Source of the DNA: Deltaproteobacteria bacterium
GTDB taxonomy: Bacteria; Desulfobacterota; Binatia; UTPRO1
NCBI GenBank assembly: GCA_016200545.1
Contig: JACQEO010000071.1
Location: 1 to 32,117, forward strand
Length of the DNA stretch: 32,117 bases
Direction of reading: 5' to 3'
Part shown: piece after piece, positions 22,281-30,136 of the stretch
Numbering within the stretch: the first letter of the stretch is position 1
Layout: each line of letters begins with the position of its first letter
Translations under genes and position numbers: made by a program
Notes under the pieces: model-generated
The model's database searches: none
Told to the model about the DNA's origin: nothing
Seen by the model: only the letters and a program-made list of their open reading frames with translations

Positions 22281-23627
22281 ATGCGCGATCCCCTGCCGCC
22301 CGACGGCAACGAATCGACGGGCGCGCGCCCGCGCGTGCTGATCGAGGCCCGAACCGGGTCGCTGCTCGGCTCGGTCGAGCTCGACGACGCGAGCCTGCGC
22401 AAGCGCCTCGCGTTCCTCGACTACGGGCCGACCGACGACGCGCTCCTCGCCGAGCTGCACCAATTCGCGCTCGCGCACGTCGATACTATCGTCGACGAGT
22501 TCTACGAGCACCTCCTGCGCTTCGACGAGACGCGCGAGATCCTGCGTGACCCGGCGCAGGTGGCACGGCTGAAGACGCTGCAGCGCGAGTACTTCCTCCG
22601 GCTCACCAGCGGCCGCATCGACGCCGAGTATTTCGAGAGCCGGCTGCGCGTCGGCGCCGCGCACGCCCGCATCAACTTGCGGCCCGAGTGGTACCTCGGC
22701 ACCTACAACCTCTATCTCCGCCTGGTCATGAACCGTCTGCGCGCGTATTGCGCCGACGATCCGGAGCGGCTCACCAGCATGATCGCCGCGCTCAGCAAGG
22801 TGATCTTCCTCGATATGGGACTCGCGATCGACGCCTACATCTGGAGCGGCTACGTCGACCGCGCGCTCGCCCAGGAGTATCGCCGCGTCGCCGAGGTCGC
22901 CGAGCACACCCTGCACGAGAAGAACGCGCTCGAGCGCGCTAAGGCCGATCTCACCCACATGATCGTGCACGACCTGAAGGGCCCCCTCGGCGGCATCCTC
23001 ACGCTGACGCAGCTCGCGCTCCGCAAGCGCGAAGGCCTCCCGGACGCGCATGCCGCGCGCTTCGCGCAGATCCAGCGGAGCGCGCGCGACCTCATGCGCA
23101 TGATCGAGAACATCCTCGAGGTCGAGCAGATGGAGGAGGGTCGGCTGACGTTGCGGGCCGAGCCGGTCGACCTGGCGCTCCTCCTCGCCGAGTGCGCGAA
23201 CGAGTTCCGCGCCACTGCCGAGATGGCCGGCCAGACGGTCACGGTGGAGGTCGCGGACGATCTCTCGGCGATCGTCACCGACCGCTGGGTCCTGCGGCGC
23301 GTGCTGAACAACCTGGTCGTGAACGCCATTCGCCACAGCGGCTCGCGCGAGGCGATCCGCCTCGAGGCGTCGCCGGAGCACGGCGGCGTGCGCGTGGGCG
23401 TGCGTGACGGCGGACGGGGGATGACGGCGGACGAGCAGGCGCTCCTCTTCTCGCGCAGCCACGCGCCGCTCGCCGACGGCAGAGTCCGTAGCCGCGAGGA
23501 CACGGGGCTCGGACTCGTCTTCTGCAAGATGGCCGTCGACGCGATGGGCGGCACGATCAGCGTGGAGAGCGCGCCCGGCGCCGGCACCGTCTTCACGGTG
23601 CGACTGCCGGCGGTGAGCGCGTCGTGA
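22281..23627 (+). CDS. Globin-coupled sensor histidine kinase
   Basis: Encodes 448 residues. Residues 35-190 form a sensor globin: LRKRLAFLDYGPTDDALLAE, VDEFYEHLLRFDETREIL, and the proximal heme His in VGAAHARINLRPEWYLG (His128). After a short coiled-coil (LHEKNALERAKADL) comes the kinase: H-box IVHDLKGPLGG (His230), N-box LNNLVVNAIRHS, G1 VRDGGRGM, and G2 GLGLVFCKMAVDAMGG. There is no membrane segment, so it acts in the cytosol, sensing O2, NO or CO through heme. Probable targets include the NtrC-type regulator encoded upstream, but the pairing is inferred. It starts 65 bases after the diiron gene and ends 16 bases before the cytochrome gene. Confidence 0.9.
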   Translation: MRDPLPPDGNESTGARPRVLIEARTGSLLGSVELDDASLRKRLAFLDYGPTDDALLAELHQFALAHVDTIVDEFYEHLLRFDETREILRDPAQVARLKTLQREYFLRLTSGRIDAEYFESRLRVGAAHARINLRPEWYLGTYNLYLRLVMNRLRAYCADDPERLTSMIAALSKVIFLDMGLAIDAYIWSGYVDRALAQEYRRVAEVAEHTLHEKNALERAKADLTHMIVHDLKGPLGGILTLTQLALRKREGLPDAHAARFAQIQRSARDLMRMIENILEVEQMEEGRLTLRAEPVDLALLLAECANEFRATAEMAGQTVTVEVADDLSAIVTDRWVLRRVLNNLVVNAIRHSGSREAIRLEASPEHGGVRVGVRDGGRGMTADEQALLFSRSHAPLADGRVRSREDTGLGLVFCKMAVDAMGGTISVESAPGAGTVFTVRLPAVSAS

Positions 23628-23643
23628 GAGGAGGAACGGGGCG

Positions 23644-24558
23644 ATGAGGGGGACGCGGCACCGAATCGGCGCCGCGCTCGCGCTCGCCGCCTGCGCCGCG
23701 CTCGTCGCGAGCTGCCGACCGGCGGCGCCGCGGCCGACGACGGGCATTCGCCCCGACACAAGCGTCGCGCGTGGATCGATGTTGTACGCGTCGTACTGCG
23801 CGGGCTGCCATGGAGCGGACGGCCGCGGCGACGGTCCGGTGGCCCGCACGCTCCACGTGACGCCGACGGACCTCCGCACGCCACGCCTCTTCGCGGGCGT
23901 CTCCGACGCCGAGATCACCGCGCGCGTCCTCCACGGCGAGCCGCTGCGGACGGCGCCGCACGGCAGCGCCTTCGCGACCGAGCGTCAGGTCGCCACCATC
24001 GAGGAGTACGTCCTCGCACTCGACGGCCGGCGGTGGGAGCGCGTGCGCGCGGGGCGCCTGGTCTACGAGTCCAATTGCGCCGCGTGTCACGGTGCGTACG
24101 GCAGCGGTGAGGGCGTCCTCGGGTCGCTGCTCGCGCGTGCGCCCGCCGATTTGCAGCTGGCGAGCGCACGCTACACCGACGCCGCGTTCGCCGCCGTCAT
24201 TCGCAACGGCACGGGAGCGATGCCGCCGATGGGCGACCTCATCGGCCCCGACGAGACGCGCGCGCTGATCGTCTACGTCCGGCTCCTGTCGCCCGGCTAC
24301 CGATTGTACGACACCTACTGCGCGAGCTGTCACGGCGACGACGGTCGCGGCGTCCACCCGGAGGACACGCTGCCCCCTGCCCTCGTCGGACCGCCGCTCC
24401 AGCGGGCGCGCCTCGCGGCGATGCGACCCGACGCGCGGCGCGCGCAGGTGCTGCACATGTTCGAGCGCGAGCGCGGCGTGATGCCACACTTCCGCAGCAC
24501 GCTCGACGCGGAGCAGATCGCGGACGTCGTCGCGTTCCTCCGCACGCGGCAGCGCTGA
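23644..24558 (+). CDS. Triheme cytochrome c lipoprotein
   Basis: Encodes 304 residues with a lipoprotein signal (AALALAACAALVASC, lipobox LVASC, Cys24) and three class I cytochrome c modules: CAGCH (residues 52-56), CAACH (145-149) and CASCH (226-230). Candidate axial methionines include GAMPPMG in the second module and GVMPHF in the third; none is obvious in the first module. The protein would be anchored in the periplasm and pass electrons between carriers. AGGAGGAACGGG precedes ATG 23644, an excellent ribosome site, and the gap to the kinase gene is 16 bases, so these genes are likely one operon. Partners for electron transfer are unknown. Confidence 0.9.
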   Translation: MRGTRHRIGAALALAACAALVASCRPAAPRPTTGIRPDTSVARGSMLYASYCAGCHGADGRGDGPVARTLHVTPTDLRTPRLFAGVSDAEITARVLHGEPLRTAPHGSAFATERQVATIEEYVLALDGRRWERVRAGRLVYESNCAACHGAYGSGEGVLGSLLARAPADLQLASARYTDAAFAAVIRNGTGAMPPMGDLIGPDETRALIVYVRLLSPGYRLYDTYCASCHGDDGRGVHPEDTLPPALVGPPLQRARLAAMRPDARRAQVLHMFERERGVMPHFRSTLDAEQIADVVAFLRTRQR

Positions 24559-24878
24559 CGACAAAACATGGCGAGGCGAGCGCGCGCGACTACCGCGCCG
24601 AGGAGATCCTGCGTGACGGCGGCGCGATCGTCGTCGACGGACGGAAGCGCGTCGGTTGAGTCCCCCCGCGCCCCCGACGCTGCTCGTCGGATCGGTGGCG
24701 ATGCTCGCCAGCAGCCTCGCCGTGCCGGCGAACGCCCGCCGGGCAGCGTGATTCGCATGTCCGCGAATTCCGGCCCCGGACCATCGCATGCATCGGAGGG
24801 TCCACACGAAATGGGCCGAGAATGCGGGCCTTCCGATTGGCACGGAACCAGCTCTTCAGGTGCCGAGGAGCATCCTCT
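24559..24878 (+). other. Gap with a possible gene remnant
   Basis: No intact gene. A short run in the frame beginning after the cytochrome stop, ARDYRAEEILRDGGAIVV, resembles the linker before GNAT-type domains ('LRDG...VxIRAIRPDD') and is cut off by a stop at about 24,660. The rest shows no domain. A sigma-54-like site lies at 24838-24852. Confidence 0.3.
24838..24852 (+). promoter_or_regulatory. Possible sigma-54 promoter before the PAS kinase gene
   Basis: TGGCACG-GAAC-CAGC has a perfect -24 box (GG at 24839-24840) and GC at 24851-24852 with the right spacing, but the -12 box is CAGC instead of TTGC. The predicted start lies about 15 bases before ATG 24879, just ahead of the AGGAG ribosome site. 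Confidence 0.35.
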
Positions 24879-26069
24879 ATGAGCGGATTCAGGACGATCC
24901 TCCTTCCCGTCGACTACGCACCGCCGTCCACCGCCGCTCTCCATGCCGTCGACGCGGAGGCACCCGTGAGACGCGATCCGCCGCTCGCCGCCGTCCCGGG
25001 AAGCGCCGAGGCGACCATCACCGTCGACACGACGGGGGCCATCACCTCGTGGAACCGCGCCGCCGAGGGCATGCTCGGCTGGGCCGCGCGTGAGATCGTG
25101 GGGCGCTCGGCCGCGTTGCTCGTCCCCGAAGAGCGGCTGCGCGCCGGTGAGCTCACGCGCCTGGAAGAGCTGGTGGCGGTGCGGGGCAGCGTCCACGATT
25201 TCGCAACCACCCGCCTCACCAAAGACGGTCACGCCGTCCCCGTGAGCGTCACCTGCGGCGAATTGACGGACGCGGCGGGCGACGCCCTAGGGTACTCCTG
25301 CGTGATTCGGCTTCTGCTGCCGCACGCCAGCCTCGCCGATCGGCTCTACGAATCCGAGAAGCTCGCAGCGCTGCGCACGATCAGCGCCGGATTCGCGCAC
25401 GAGATCGGCAACCCGCTCGCCGGCGTCACGGCGCTTCTGCAGCTCGTGGCGCGACGCACCCAGGAACCGGCAACGCGAGAACGTCTCGCGAGCGCGCACG
25501 CCGAGCTGACGCGCGTCGCCCGGATCATCCGCGAGCTCGCCGACTTCACGCGGCAGGACGGCGAGTCGGTGAGGATCGACGTCAACGAGGTGCTGCGTGC
25601 CGCGCTGACGCTCGCCCACTACGGTCACCCACACGCGCGCGCGACGGTCGTGCTCGAGGCCGACCGGCGTATCCCGCCGTTCGTCGGCAGCCGCAATCAC
25701 CTCCTGCAGGTGTTCTTGCACCTCGCCATCAACGCCTACGAGGCGATCGGCGATGGTGAGGGCCGGCTGCGCGTCGTCTCACGGCTCGGGAGCGACGAGA
25801 TCCTCGTCGTGTTCGAGGACACCGGCAGCGGCATCCCGCCGCAGGCGCTCGCGCGCCTCTTCGAGCCGTTCTTCACCACCAAGGCGAGCACGGGGCTCGG
25901 CCTCTTCGTGTGCCGGCGCATCGTCGTCGACGAGCTCGGCGGCACGATCGTGGTCGAGAGTGAGCCCGGCGCCGGCGCGCGCTTCAGCGTGCGGCTGCCG
26001 CTGCAGGGGCGGCCGATCGCGACACCATCGGGACACCGCACCCGCCGACATCAGCCGCGACCGAACTGA
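24879..26069 (+). CDS. PAS-domain histidine kinase with a UspA-like N-terminal peptide
   Basis: Encodes up to 396 residues. The first 24 (MSGFRTILLPVDYAPPSTAA and LHAV) look like the opening strand and helix of a universal stress protein. A PAS domain follows (ATITVDTTGAITSWNRAAEG, then LVPEERLRAGEL, LTKDGHAVPVSVTCG), then the kinase: H-box GFAHEIGNPLAGV, N-box HLAINAYEAI, G1 EDTGSGIPPQALARLFEPFF and G2 GLGLFVCRRIV. No membrane segment is seen. Two starts are possible: ATG 24879 (AGGAG upstream, including the UspA-like peptide) or GTG 24966, which has GGAGG five bases before it and begins right at the PAS region. The second may be the true kinase start, with the first belonging to a deleted stress-protein gene. 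It could phosphorylate the NtrC-type regulator. Confidence 0.85.
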   Translation: MSGFRTILLPVDYAPPSTAALHAVDAEAPVRRDPPLAAVPGSAEATITVDTTGAITSWNRAAEGMLGWAAREIVGRSAALLVPEERLRAGELTRLEELVAVRGSVHDFATTRLTKDGHAVPVSVTCGELTDAAGDALGYSCVIRLLLPHASLADRLYESEKLAALRTISAGFAHEIGNPLAGVTALLQLVARRTQEPATRERLASAHAELTRVARIIRELADFTRQDGESVRIDVNEVLRAALTLAHYGHPHARATVVLEADRRIPPFVGSRNHLLQVFLHLAINAYEAIGDGEGRLRVVSRLGSDEILVVFEDTGSGIPPQALARLFEPFFTTKASTGLGLFVCRRIVVDELGGTIVVESEPGAGARFSVRLPLQGRPIATPSGHRTRRHQPRPN

Positions 26070-26185
26070 CGCCGATCTCGAGGCGCTCACACCCGCGCAC
26101 GGGACGGCTGCGGCACATCGGGCTCGGCGTCGGCGGGCTCGTCATCCTCACCCTCGCGGGCGCCTGCGTCAGCTTCGCGACGCCG

Positions 26186-26280
26186 TCACAACTTGGCGAG
26201 GTAAGCGACCAATGCGTCGATCTCGCCGGTGCTGAGGTTTGGACCGCACGTTCGATCAGCGCGTTGCCAGATGCATTTGA
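26186..26280 (-). pseudogene. C-terminal remnant of a cytochrome c
   Basis: Read on the minus strand, the last codons before a TGA at 26188-26186 give GPNLSTGEIDALVAYLAKL, the standard closing helix of small class I cytochromes c. The heme motif and everything before it are missing. A sigma-54-like site sits just upstream at 26295-26281, which may be the original promoter now joined to the gene's 3' end by deletion. Confidence 0.45.
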
Positions 26281-26295
26281 GCAGTTGCCGTGCCA
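26281..26295 (-). promoter_or_regulatory. Possible sigma-54 promoter in the remnant region
   Basis: On the minus strand TGGCACG-GCAA-CTGC, with GG and GC correctly spaced and only one mismatch to the TTGC box. It shares TGGCACGG-x-A-x-C-x-GCTC with the site at 24838. It now faces only the cytochrome tail. Confidence 0.4.
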
Positions 26296-26525
26296 CTGAA
26301 AGACGACGCCGCACGTCCGGAGTCGTTCTCATGTCCACCACAAAAGGGGGATACCGTTCCGACGAATGCGAACAACCCAACCCACGGTCCCGGATACCTG
26401 GCTACAGTGGAAGATTCCCGGTCGCAGCAGGTGTCGACGCGTCGCGCCGGAAGGCGTCGACTTCGCGGCCTCCGCCGACACACACGACCTCGGCAACGAA
26501 GTGACGCACCTTCAAGGCGCAGCGG

Positions 26526-27455
26526 CTAGATCCCGAACCGTCGCAGCACCGCGGTCGCCGCGCGGCACGTCCGGTCGACGAGATCGGACTCGCGCTCGCG
26601 CTCCGCGACCACACGGTCGAGGAGCGCTTGGCACTCGGCCCAGAGCGCGACCTGGGCCGCCGCGAGCGCATCACGATCGTTGGGGTCGAGCCCGCGCGGC
26701 AACCTGAGCGGGGCCGAGATGAGGTGCGTCACGCGGACCGGCCACGGGGCGACGCCCGGGAGGATGTGCAGGCCGGCGGCGCCGATCTGGAGGCGCGTAC
26801 CGCGGTAGTACGCATCGTCGCCGGCGTTGCCGAGACGGACGAGCGCGGCGGGTGCGGGGACATCGGTCTGGTAGTACATCTCGTCGAGGCCGAGTCCGGC
26901 GACGAAGAGCACCGTCGCGTCGTGTCGCATTGCGAGCTCGACGAACCCGAGCTTGCCGTACCATTTCAGGCGGTACGGTTCGCGGCGGTAGGAACGCAAG
27001 ATCGCCTCCGTTCCCGAACCTGGGTACAGCATGAGCGCTCGCTCCTCCTCGAGCACCCGCTCCGCCATCTCCATGTGACGGTTCGGGATGAGACCCCAGT
27101 CGGTCGCGAGCGAGCGCAGGATCGGGACGGTGAAGAAGAGATTCCCGTGACCGATGAAGCGGAGGAGATGTCCCAGGTTGCGGTAGATCGCGACCGTCAG
27201 CATCAGCGGATCGGTGATGTCAAGGCAATGATTACCGATGAGAATGACGGGGCGACCGCTGTGAAGCGCCGCCGAGAGATGCTCCGTCCCGATGACGTGG
27301 TGCCGATGATACGCGCGGAGCGCGTCACCGACGCGCAGCATCATGCGATTCGTCCACCGCCGTGGGTCGACCTGCGTGAACGGTACGTCGTCGCCCGCGA
27401 GCGGTTGTCTGGCGTCGCCGGTGCGCCGTCGTTCCTGCGTCTCGCCGATGGTCAC
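26526..27455 (-). CDS. Lysophospholipid acyltransferase-like protein
   Basis: Encodes about 309 residues from GTG 27455 (AGAGGA just upstream; the frame is open to an ATG at 27545 that would overlap the divergent gene). The fold is that of the PlsC/DAGAT-like group: a first motif IGNHCLDITDPLM (His76), GNLFFTVPILRSLATDWGLI, and the glycine motif LMLYPGSGTEA (about 142-151), then VELAMRHDATVLFVAGLG. Usual acyltransferases have N-H-x4-D; here the spacing is His-x2-Asp or His-x5-Asp. Such enzymes move acyl chains onto glycerolipids at the inner face of the membrane. The C-terminal 40 residues are helical and charged. Substrate unknown. Confidence 0.72.
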   Translation of the reverse strand: MTIGETQERRRTGDARQPLAGDDVPFTQVDPRRWTNRMMLRVGDALRAYHRHHVIGTEHLSAALHSGRPVILIGNHCLDITDPLMLTVAIYRNLGHLLRFIGHGNLFFTVPILRSLATDWGLIPNRHMEMAERVLEEERALMLYPGSGTEAILRSYRREPYRLKWYGKLGFVELAMRHDATVLFVAGLGLDEMYYQTDVPAPAALVRLGNAGDDAYYRGTRLQIGAAGLHILPGVAPWPVRVTHLISAPLRLPRGLDPNDRDALAAAQVALWAECQALLDRVVAERERESDLVDRTCRAATAVLRRFGI

Positions 27456-27513
27456 CCGATCCTCTGGAGCAACCTGCGTGCCGAGTGGTCTGCCGTTTGC
27501 TCCGCACGTGGTC

Positions 27514-28044
27514 ATGGACCTGCTGTCGCTGCTCGACCGTTGCATCGCGCTGGAGACCGGAGCGAGCGAGGTCTACGGGCTTCTCGCCGAACGCTTCGCC
27601 GACGACGGCGAGCTCGAGGAGCTGTGGCGGAGCATGGCCACCGACGAGCGCCGTCACGCACACAAGCTCGCGACCTGGCGCGCGCTCGTCGCGGCCGAAC
27701 ATCCCGATCACCGCGCCAGCACGAGCGGATTTGCCGACGCGGTGACGGCGCTCGAGGGGTTCGTCGCGCATGCCCGAGCGGAGGCTCGGCGTTGCACGAC
27801 CGCCGACGCCGCGTTCGCGCTCGCGCTCGCGCTCGAGACCAGCGAGCTCGACGCGATCTACACTCAGCTGCTGCAGAGCTCGCCAATCGCGCGCTTTCCG
27901 GATCTCGCCGAGACGGTCCGCAGCGAGACCGCTGGGCACCACGCGGCATTGCTGCGCATCGTCCAGGCACGCTCGCGGGACGACGGGAACCTCCTGCGCG
28001 CCGCCTTGCTCGCGACGCACGGCGACGACGGCGTGATCGAATAA
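27514..28044 (+). CDS. Rubrerythrin-like ferritin-family protein
   Basis: Encodes 176 residues, all helical, with a four-helix arrangement and carboxylate/His pairs suited to iron: LDRCIALETGASEVYGLLAE in helix 1, MATDERRHAHKLATWRAL in helix 2, ALALALETSELDAIYTQLL in helix 3 and VRSETAGHHAALLRIVQ in helix 4. This is the rubrerythrin-type diiron pattern without a rubredoxin domain, so a role in peroxide or iron handling is likely. The start ATG 27514 lacks a clear ribosome site, but the protein begins directly with helix 1. It is divergent from the acyltransferase gene. Confidence 0.75.
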   Translation: MDLLSLLDRCIALETGASEVYGLLAERFADDGELEELWRSMATDERRHAHKLATWRALVAAEHPDHRASTSGFADAVTALEGFVAHARAEARRCTTADAAFALALALETSELDAIYTQLLQSSPIARFPDLAETVRSETAGHHAALLRIVQARSRDDGNLLRAALLATHGDDGVIE

Positions 28045-28048
28045 CAGG

Positions 28049-28276
28049 TCAGCCTTGGGTCCGACCTCCACGTCGCTCGGTCGGTCCATTCTTCATCACG
28101 GACCGGTGGTCCTCGACCAGCTTGAGGAGGTCGAAGGAGCTGATGAGCCCGATCACCCTTTTCTCCTTCGACACCACCACGTGATGGACGCGGTGTTTAC
28201 GCATCACGCATGCGACCACGTGGACGTCGTTGTACTCGGGGAGCATGTACACCGGGCTGGTCATCACCCGCGACAC
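28049..28276 (-). pseudogene. Remnant of a CBS-pair protein (second CBS motif)
   Basis: The 75-residue frame from GTG 28276 reads SRVMTSPVYMLPEYNDVHVV, ACVMRKHRVHHVVVSKEKRV, IGLISSFDLLKLVEDHR: one well-preserved CBS motif at the C-terminal end of what is normally a pair. The upstream in-frame codons (about 15) show no first motif, so the N-terminal half is missing. It may still be made as a one-motif protein, but a truncated gene is more likely. It resembles the other damaged CBS gene at 19187. It converges on the rubrerythrin-like gene, with four bases between them. Confidence 0.6.
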
Positions 28277-28629
28277 ACTCGTGCCGTCCCGGTGCGCCTT
28301 GAGGAGAGTCGGTGTTGCCCTGCAGCCTGGACCCGAGCGCGCGGTGAATCGCCTCGACGGCGACTGCCGCGGGCGGCCCCAAGCATGTCGAGAGAACCAA
28401 GAGACCGCCGGCGGCGACGATGAGACAGCGGGAGCGAGGTGGGTGACTGATGGAGAAGTCCTTCGGGGCCAGCCGCGTTCAATAACCGCCGCCCGTCCCG
28501 AGTGTCAACGAAGATCGGACCCACGATAGTGAGGCAGCCGCGTCCGAATCGACCGTTAGATACGCATGCTCGTCGATCAAACCCGAGCACACCGAATCAG
28601 GCGGTTACATCGGGTGGTGCAGAGACCTT
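28277..28629 (-). other. Stretch with a possible exported-protein remnant
   Basis: On the minus strand from about 28,440 the frame reads RCLIVAAGGLLVLSTCLGPP and AAVAVEAIHRAL, which looks like a signal peptide and mature start, but no start codon or ribosome site precedes it and the frame soon loses meaning. Nothing else was recognised here. Confidence 0.3.
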
Positions 28630-28655
28630 TGTTACGCAGGCGCCGGGATAGCGTC
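28630..28655 (+). promoter_or_regulatory. Third TGTTACGC-N14-CGT element
   Basis: TGTTACGC (28630-28637), 14 bases, CGTC (28652-28655). Boxes and spacing equal those of the two elements flanking the ECF sigma gene at 5760-5839, with the common ECF -10 variant CGTC. It points toward the CoA-transferase gene 217 bases downstream. It may be chance. Confidence 0.4.
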
Positions 28656-28820
28656 GAGCGCGACGACACATTCGGTGTGCCCGTGTCGGTCTCGGTTGGT
28701 AGACGGCCGCTCCGGCGGTGTCCGGATCCACCCGAAAATCACGGACCGCCGCCGACTTCGTGGTGGATCGAGCTCAGACGTGCGCGCGTTCCTCCAACGC
28801 ACCTCGCGTCGACCGTTCGG

Positions 28821-28848
28821 TTGCATCCCGGACTTCTTCTTCTAAGCT
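28821..28848 (+). promoter_or_regulatory. Possible housekeeping promoter of the CoA-transferase gene
   Basis: TTGCAT (28821-28826) and TAAGCT (28843-28848) are spaced by 16 bases, giving a start about 15 bases ahead of ATG 28872 and its AAGGAGGAAT ribosome site. Both boxes deviate from consensus. Confidence 0.3.
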
Positions 28849-28871
28849 GTGCCCGCCACGAAGGAGGAATC

Positions 28872-30078
28872 ATGCCCGGTCCGATGGAAGGGGTTCGTGT
28901 CGTCGAGTTGGGATTCTGGGTGGCAGGCCCGTCGGCGGGCGGGATCCTCGCCGATTGGGGAGCCGAGGTCATCAAAATCGAGCCGCTGGACGGCGACCCG
29001 TTCCGCGGCCTCTTCCTGCGCGGCATGGGCGTCGATGCGCCGATCAATCCGCCGTTCGAGTTGGACAATCGCGGCAAGCGCAGCATCGCACTGAACTACG
29101 CGGAGGCGACGGGCCAGAAGATCGCGCTCCAACTCCTCGATCGGGCGGACGTGTTCGTCACCAACATTCGGCCGGGCGCGCTGGCGCGTGCCAGGCTCGA
29201 CTACGAGAGTCTTCTCGCAGCGCAATCCACGGCTCGTCTACGCGAGCGTGACCGGTTACGGTCTCGAGGGACCGGACCGCGATCGCGCCGCGTTCGACAT
29301 CGGCGCGTTCTGGTCCCGTGCGGGCATCGCGGCGGCGCTCACCCCGCCCGGCGCCGATCCTCCCTATCAGCGTGGAGCCATGGGCGATCACACCGCCGGC
29401 ATCACCGCGGTTGCCGGGATCGGAGCGGCCTTGTTCGCCCGCACCCGCACCGGCCGCGGGCAACTGATCTCCACCTCGCTCTTGCGCTTGGGCATCTTCA
29501 CCGTCGGCTGGGACACGAACATCATGTTGCGGATGGGCATCCCAGCCGTGCCGATGACCCGAACGGCCACACCCAATCCGATGATCAGTTGCTATCGGGG
29601 CAGCGACGGTCGTTGGTTCTGGCTCCTTGGCCTCCAGGGCGATCGCCTGTGGCCCGATCTCGTGCGCGCCATCGCGCGCCCCGAGTTACTTGACGATCCG
29701 CGATTTCGCGATCTCACCGGACGCAGGGAGCACTGCACTGAGCTCGTCCGCGTGCTCGATGAGGCGTTCGCTTCGAAGACCCGTTCCGAGTGGGCCGACA
29801 TCTTCGATCGCGAGGGCGTGTGGTGGGCGCCGGTGCAGTCCACCGACGAGGTCATCCAGGACCCCCAGGCGATCGCGTGCGGCGCGTTCGTCGATGTGCC
29901 GCTGGCTGAAGGCGGCACCACGCGCATGGTGGCGTCGCCGGTCGATTTCTCCGACACAAGCTGGGCGCCCCGCTCCAACGCTCCCGAGCTCGGGCAACAC
30001 ACCGAGGAGCTCCTGCTCGAGCTCGGCTACGACTGGGAGGCCATCGCGCGGCTCAAGGAAGAGCACGCGATCTCGTGA
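28872..30078 (+). pseudogene. Class III (CaiB/BaiF) CoA-transferase with a frameshift
   Basis: From ATG 28872 (AAGGAGGAATC upstream) the frame gives MPGPMEGVRVVELGFWVAGP, GGILADWGAEVIKIEPLDGD and IALQLLDRADVFVTNIRPGA up to LDYESLLA at about 29,218. The following RNPRLVYASVTGYGLEGPDR continues in the next frame to a stop at 30,076-30,078, through the catalytic region GAMGDHTAGITA with the expected Asp in GDH. One extra base near 29,218-29,221 accounts for the break; both halves are otherwise full and unbroken, and together they give about 400 residues, the usual family length. These enzymes transfer CoA between carboxylic acids. The neighbour is a short-chain dehydrogenase, as in acyl-CoA degradation clusters. 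The single indel may be a recent mutation or a sequencing error. Confidence 0.8.
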
Positions 30079-30136
30079 GCATCCGGCGCGGCCGAGATCG
30101 ATCGATCCGGCCGCTCGCACCTGCGAAGGAGTACGC

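Larger units (their letters stand above)
26070..26525. other. Mosaic of gene remnants
   Basis: No intact gene. On the plus strand GRLRHIGLGVGGLVILTLAG and ACVSF (26102-26176) reads like a lipoprotein signal peptide, without a start codon, and runs straight into the antisense tail of a cytochrome-like remnant at 26186. The stretch 26,300-26,525 shows no domain on either strand. Confidence 0.4.

Noticed and set aside
22014..23918. 634-codon minus-strand frame opposite the globin-coupled kinase
   Set aside because: The composition is typical of an antisense frame in high-GC DNA; the plus strand has the real globin and kinase motifs.
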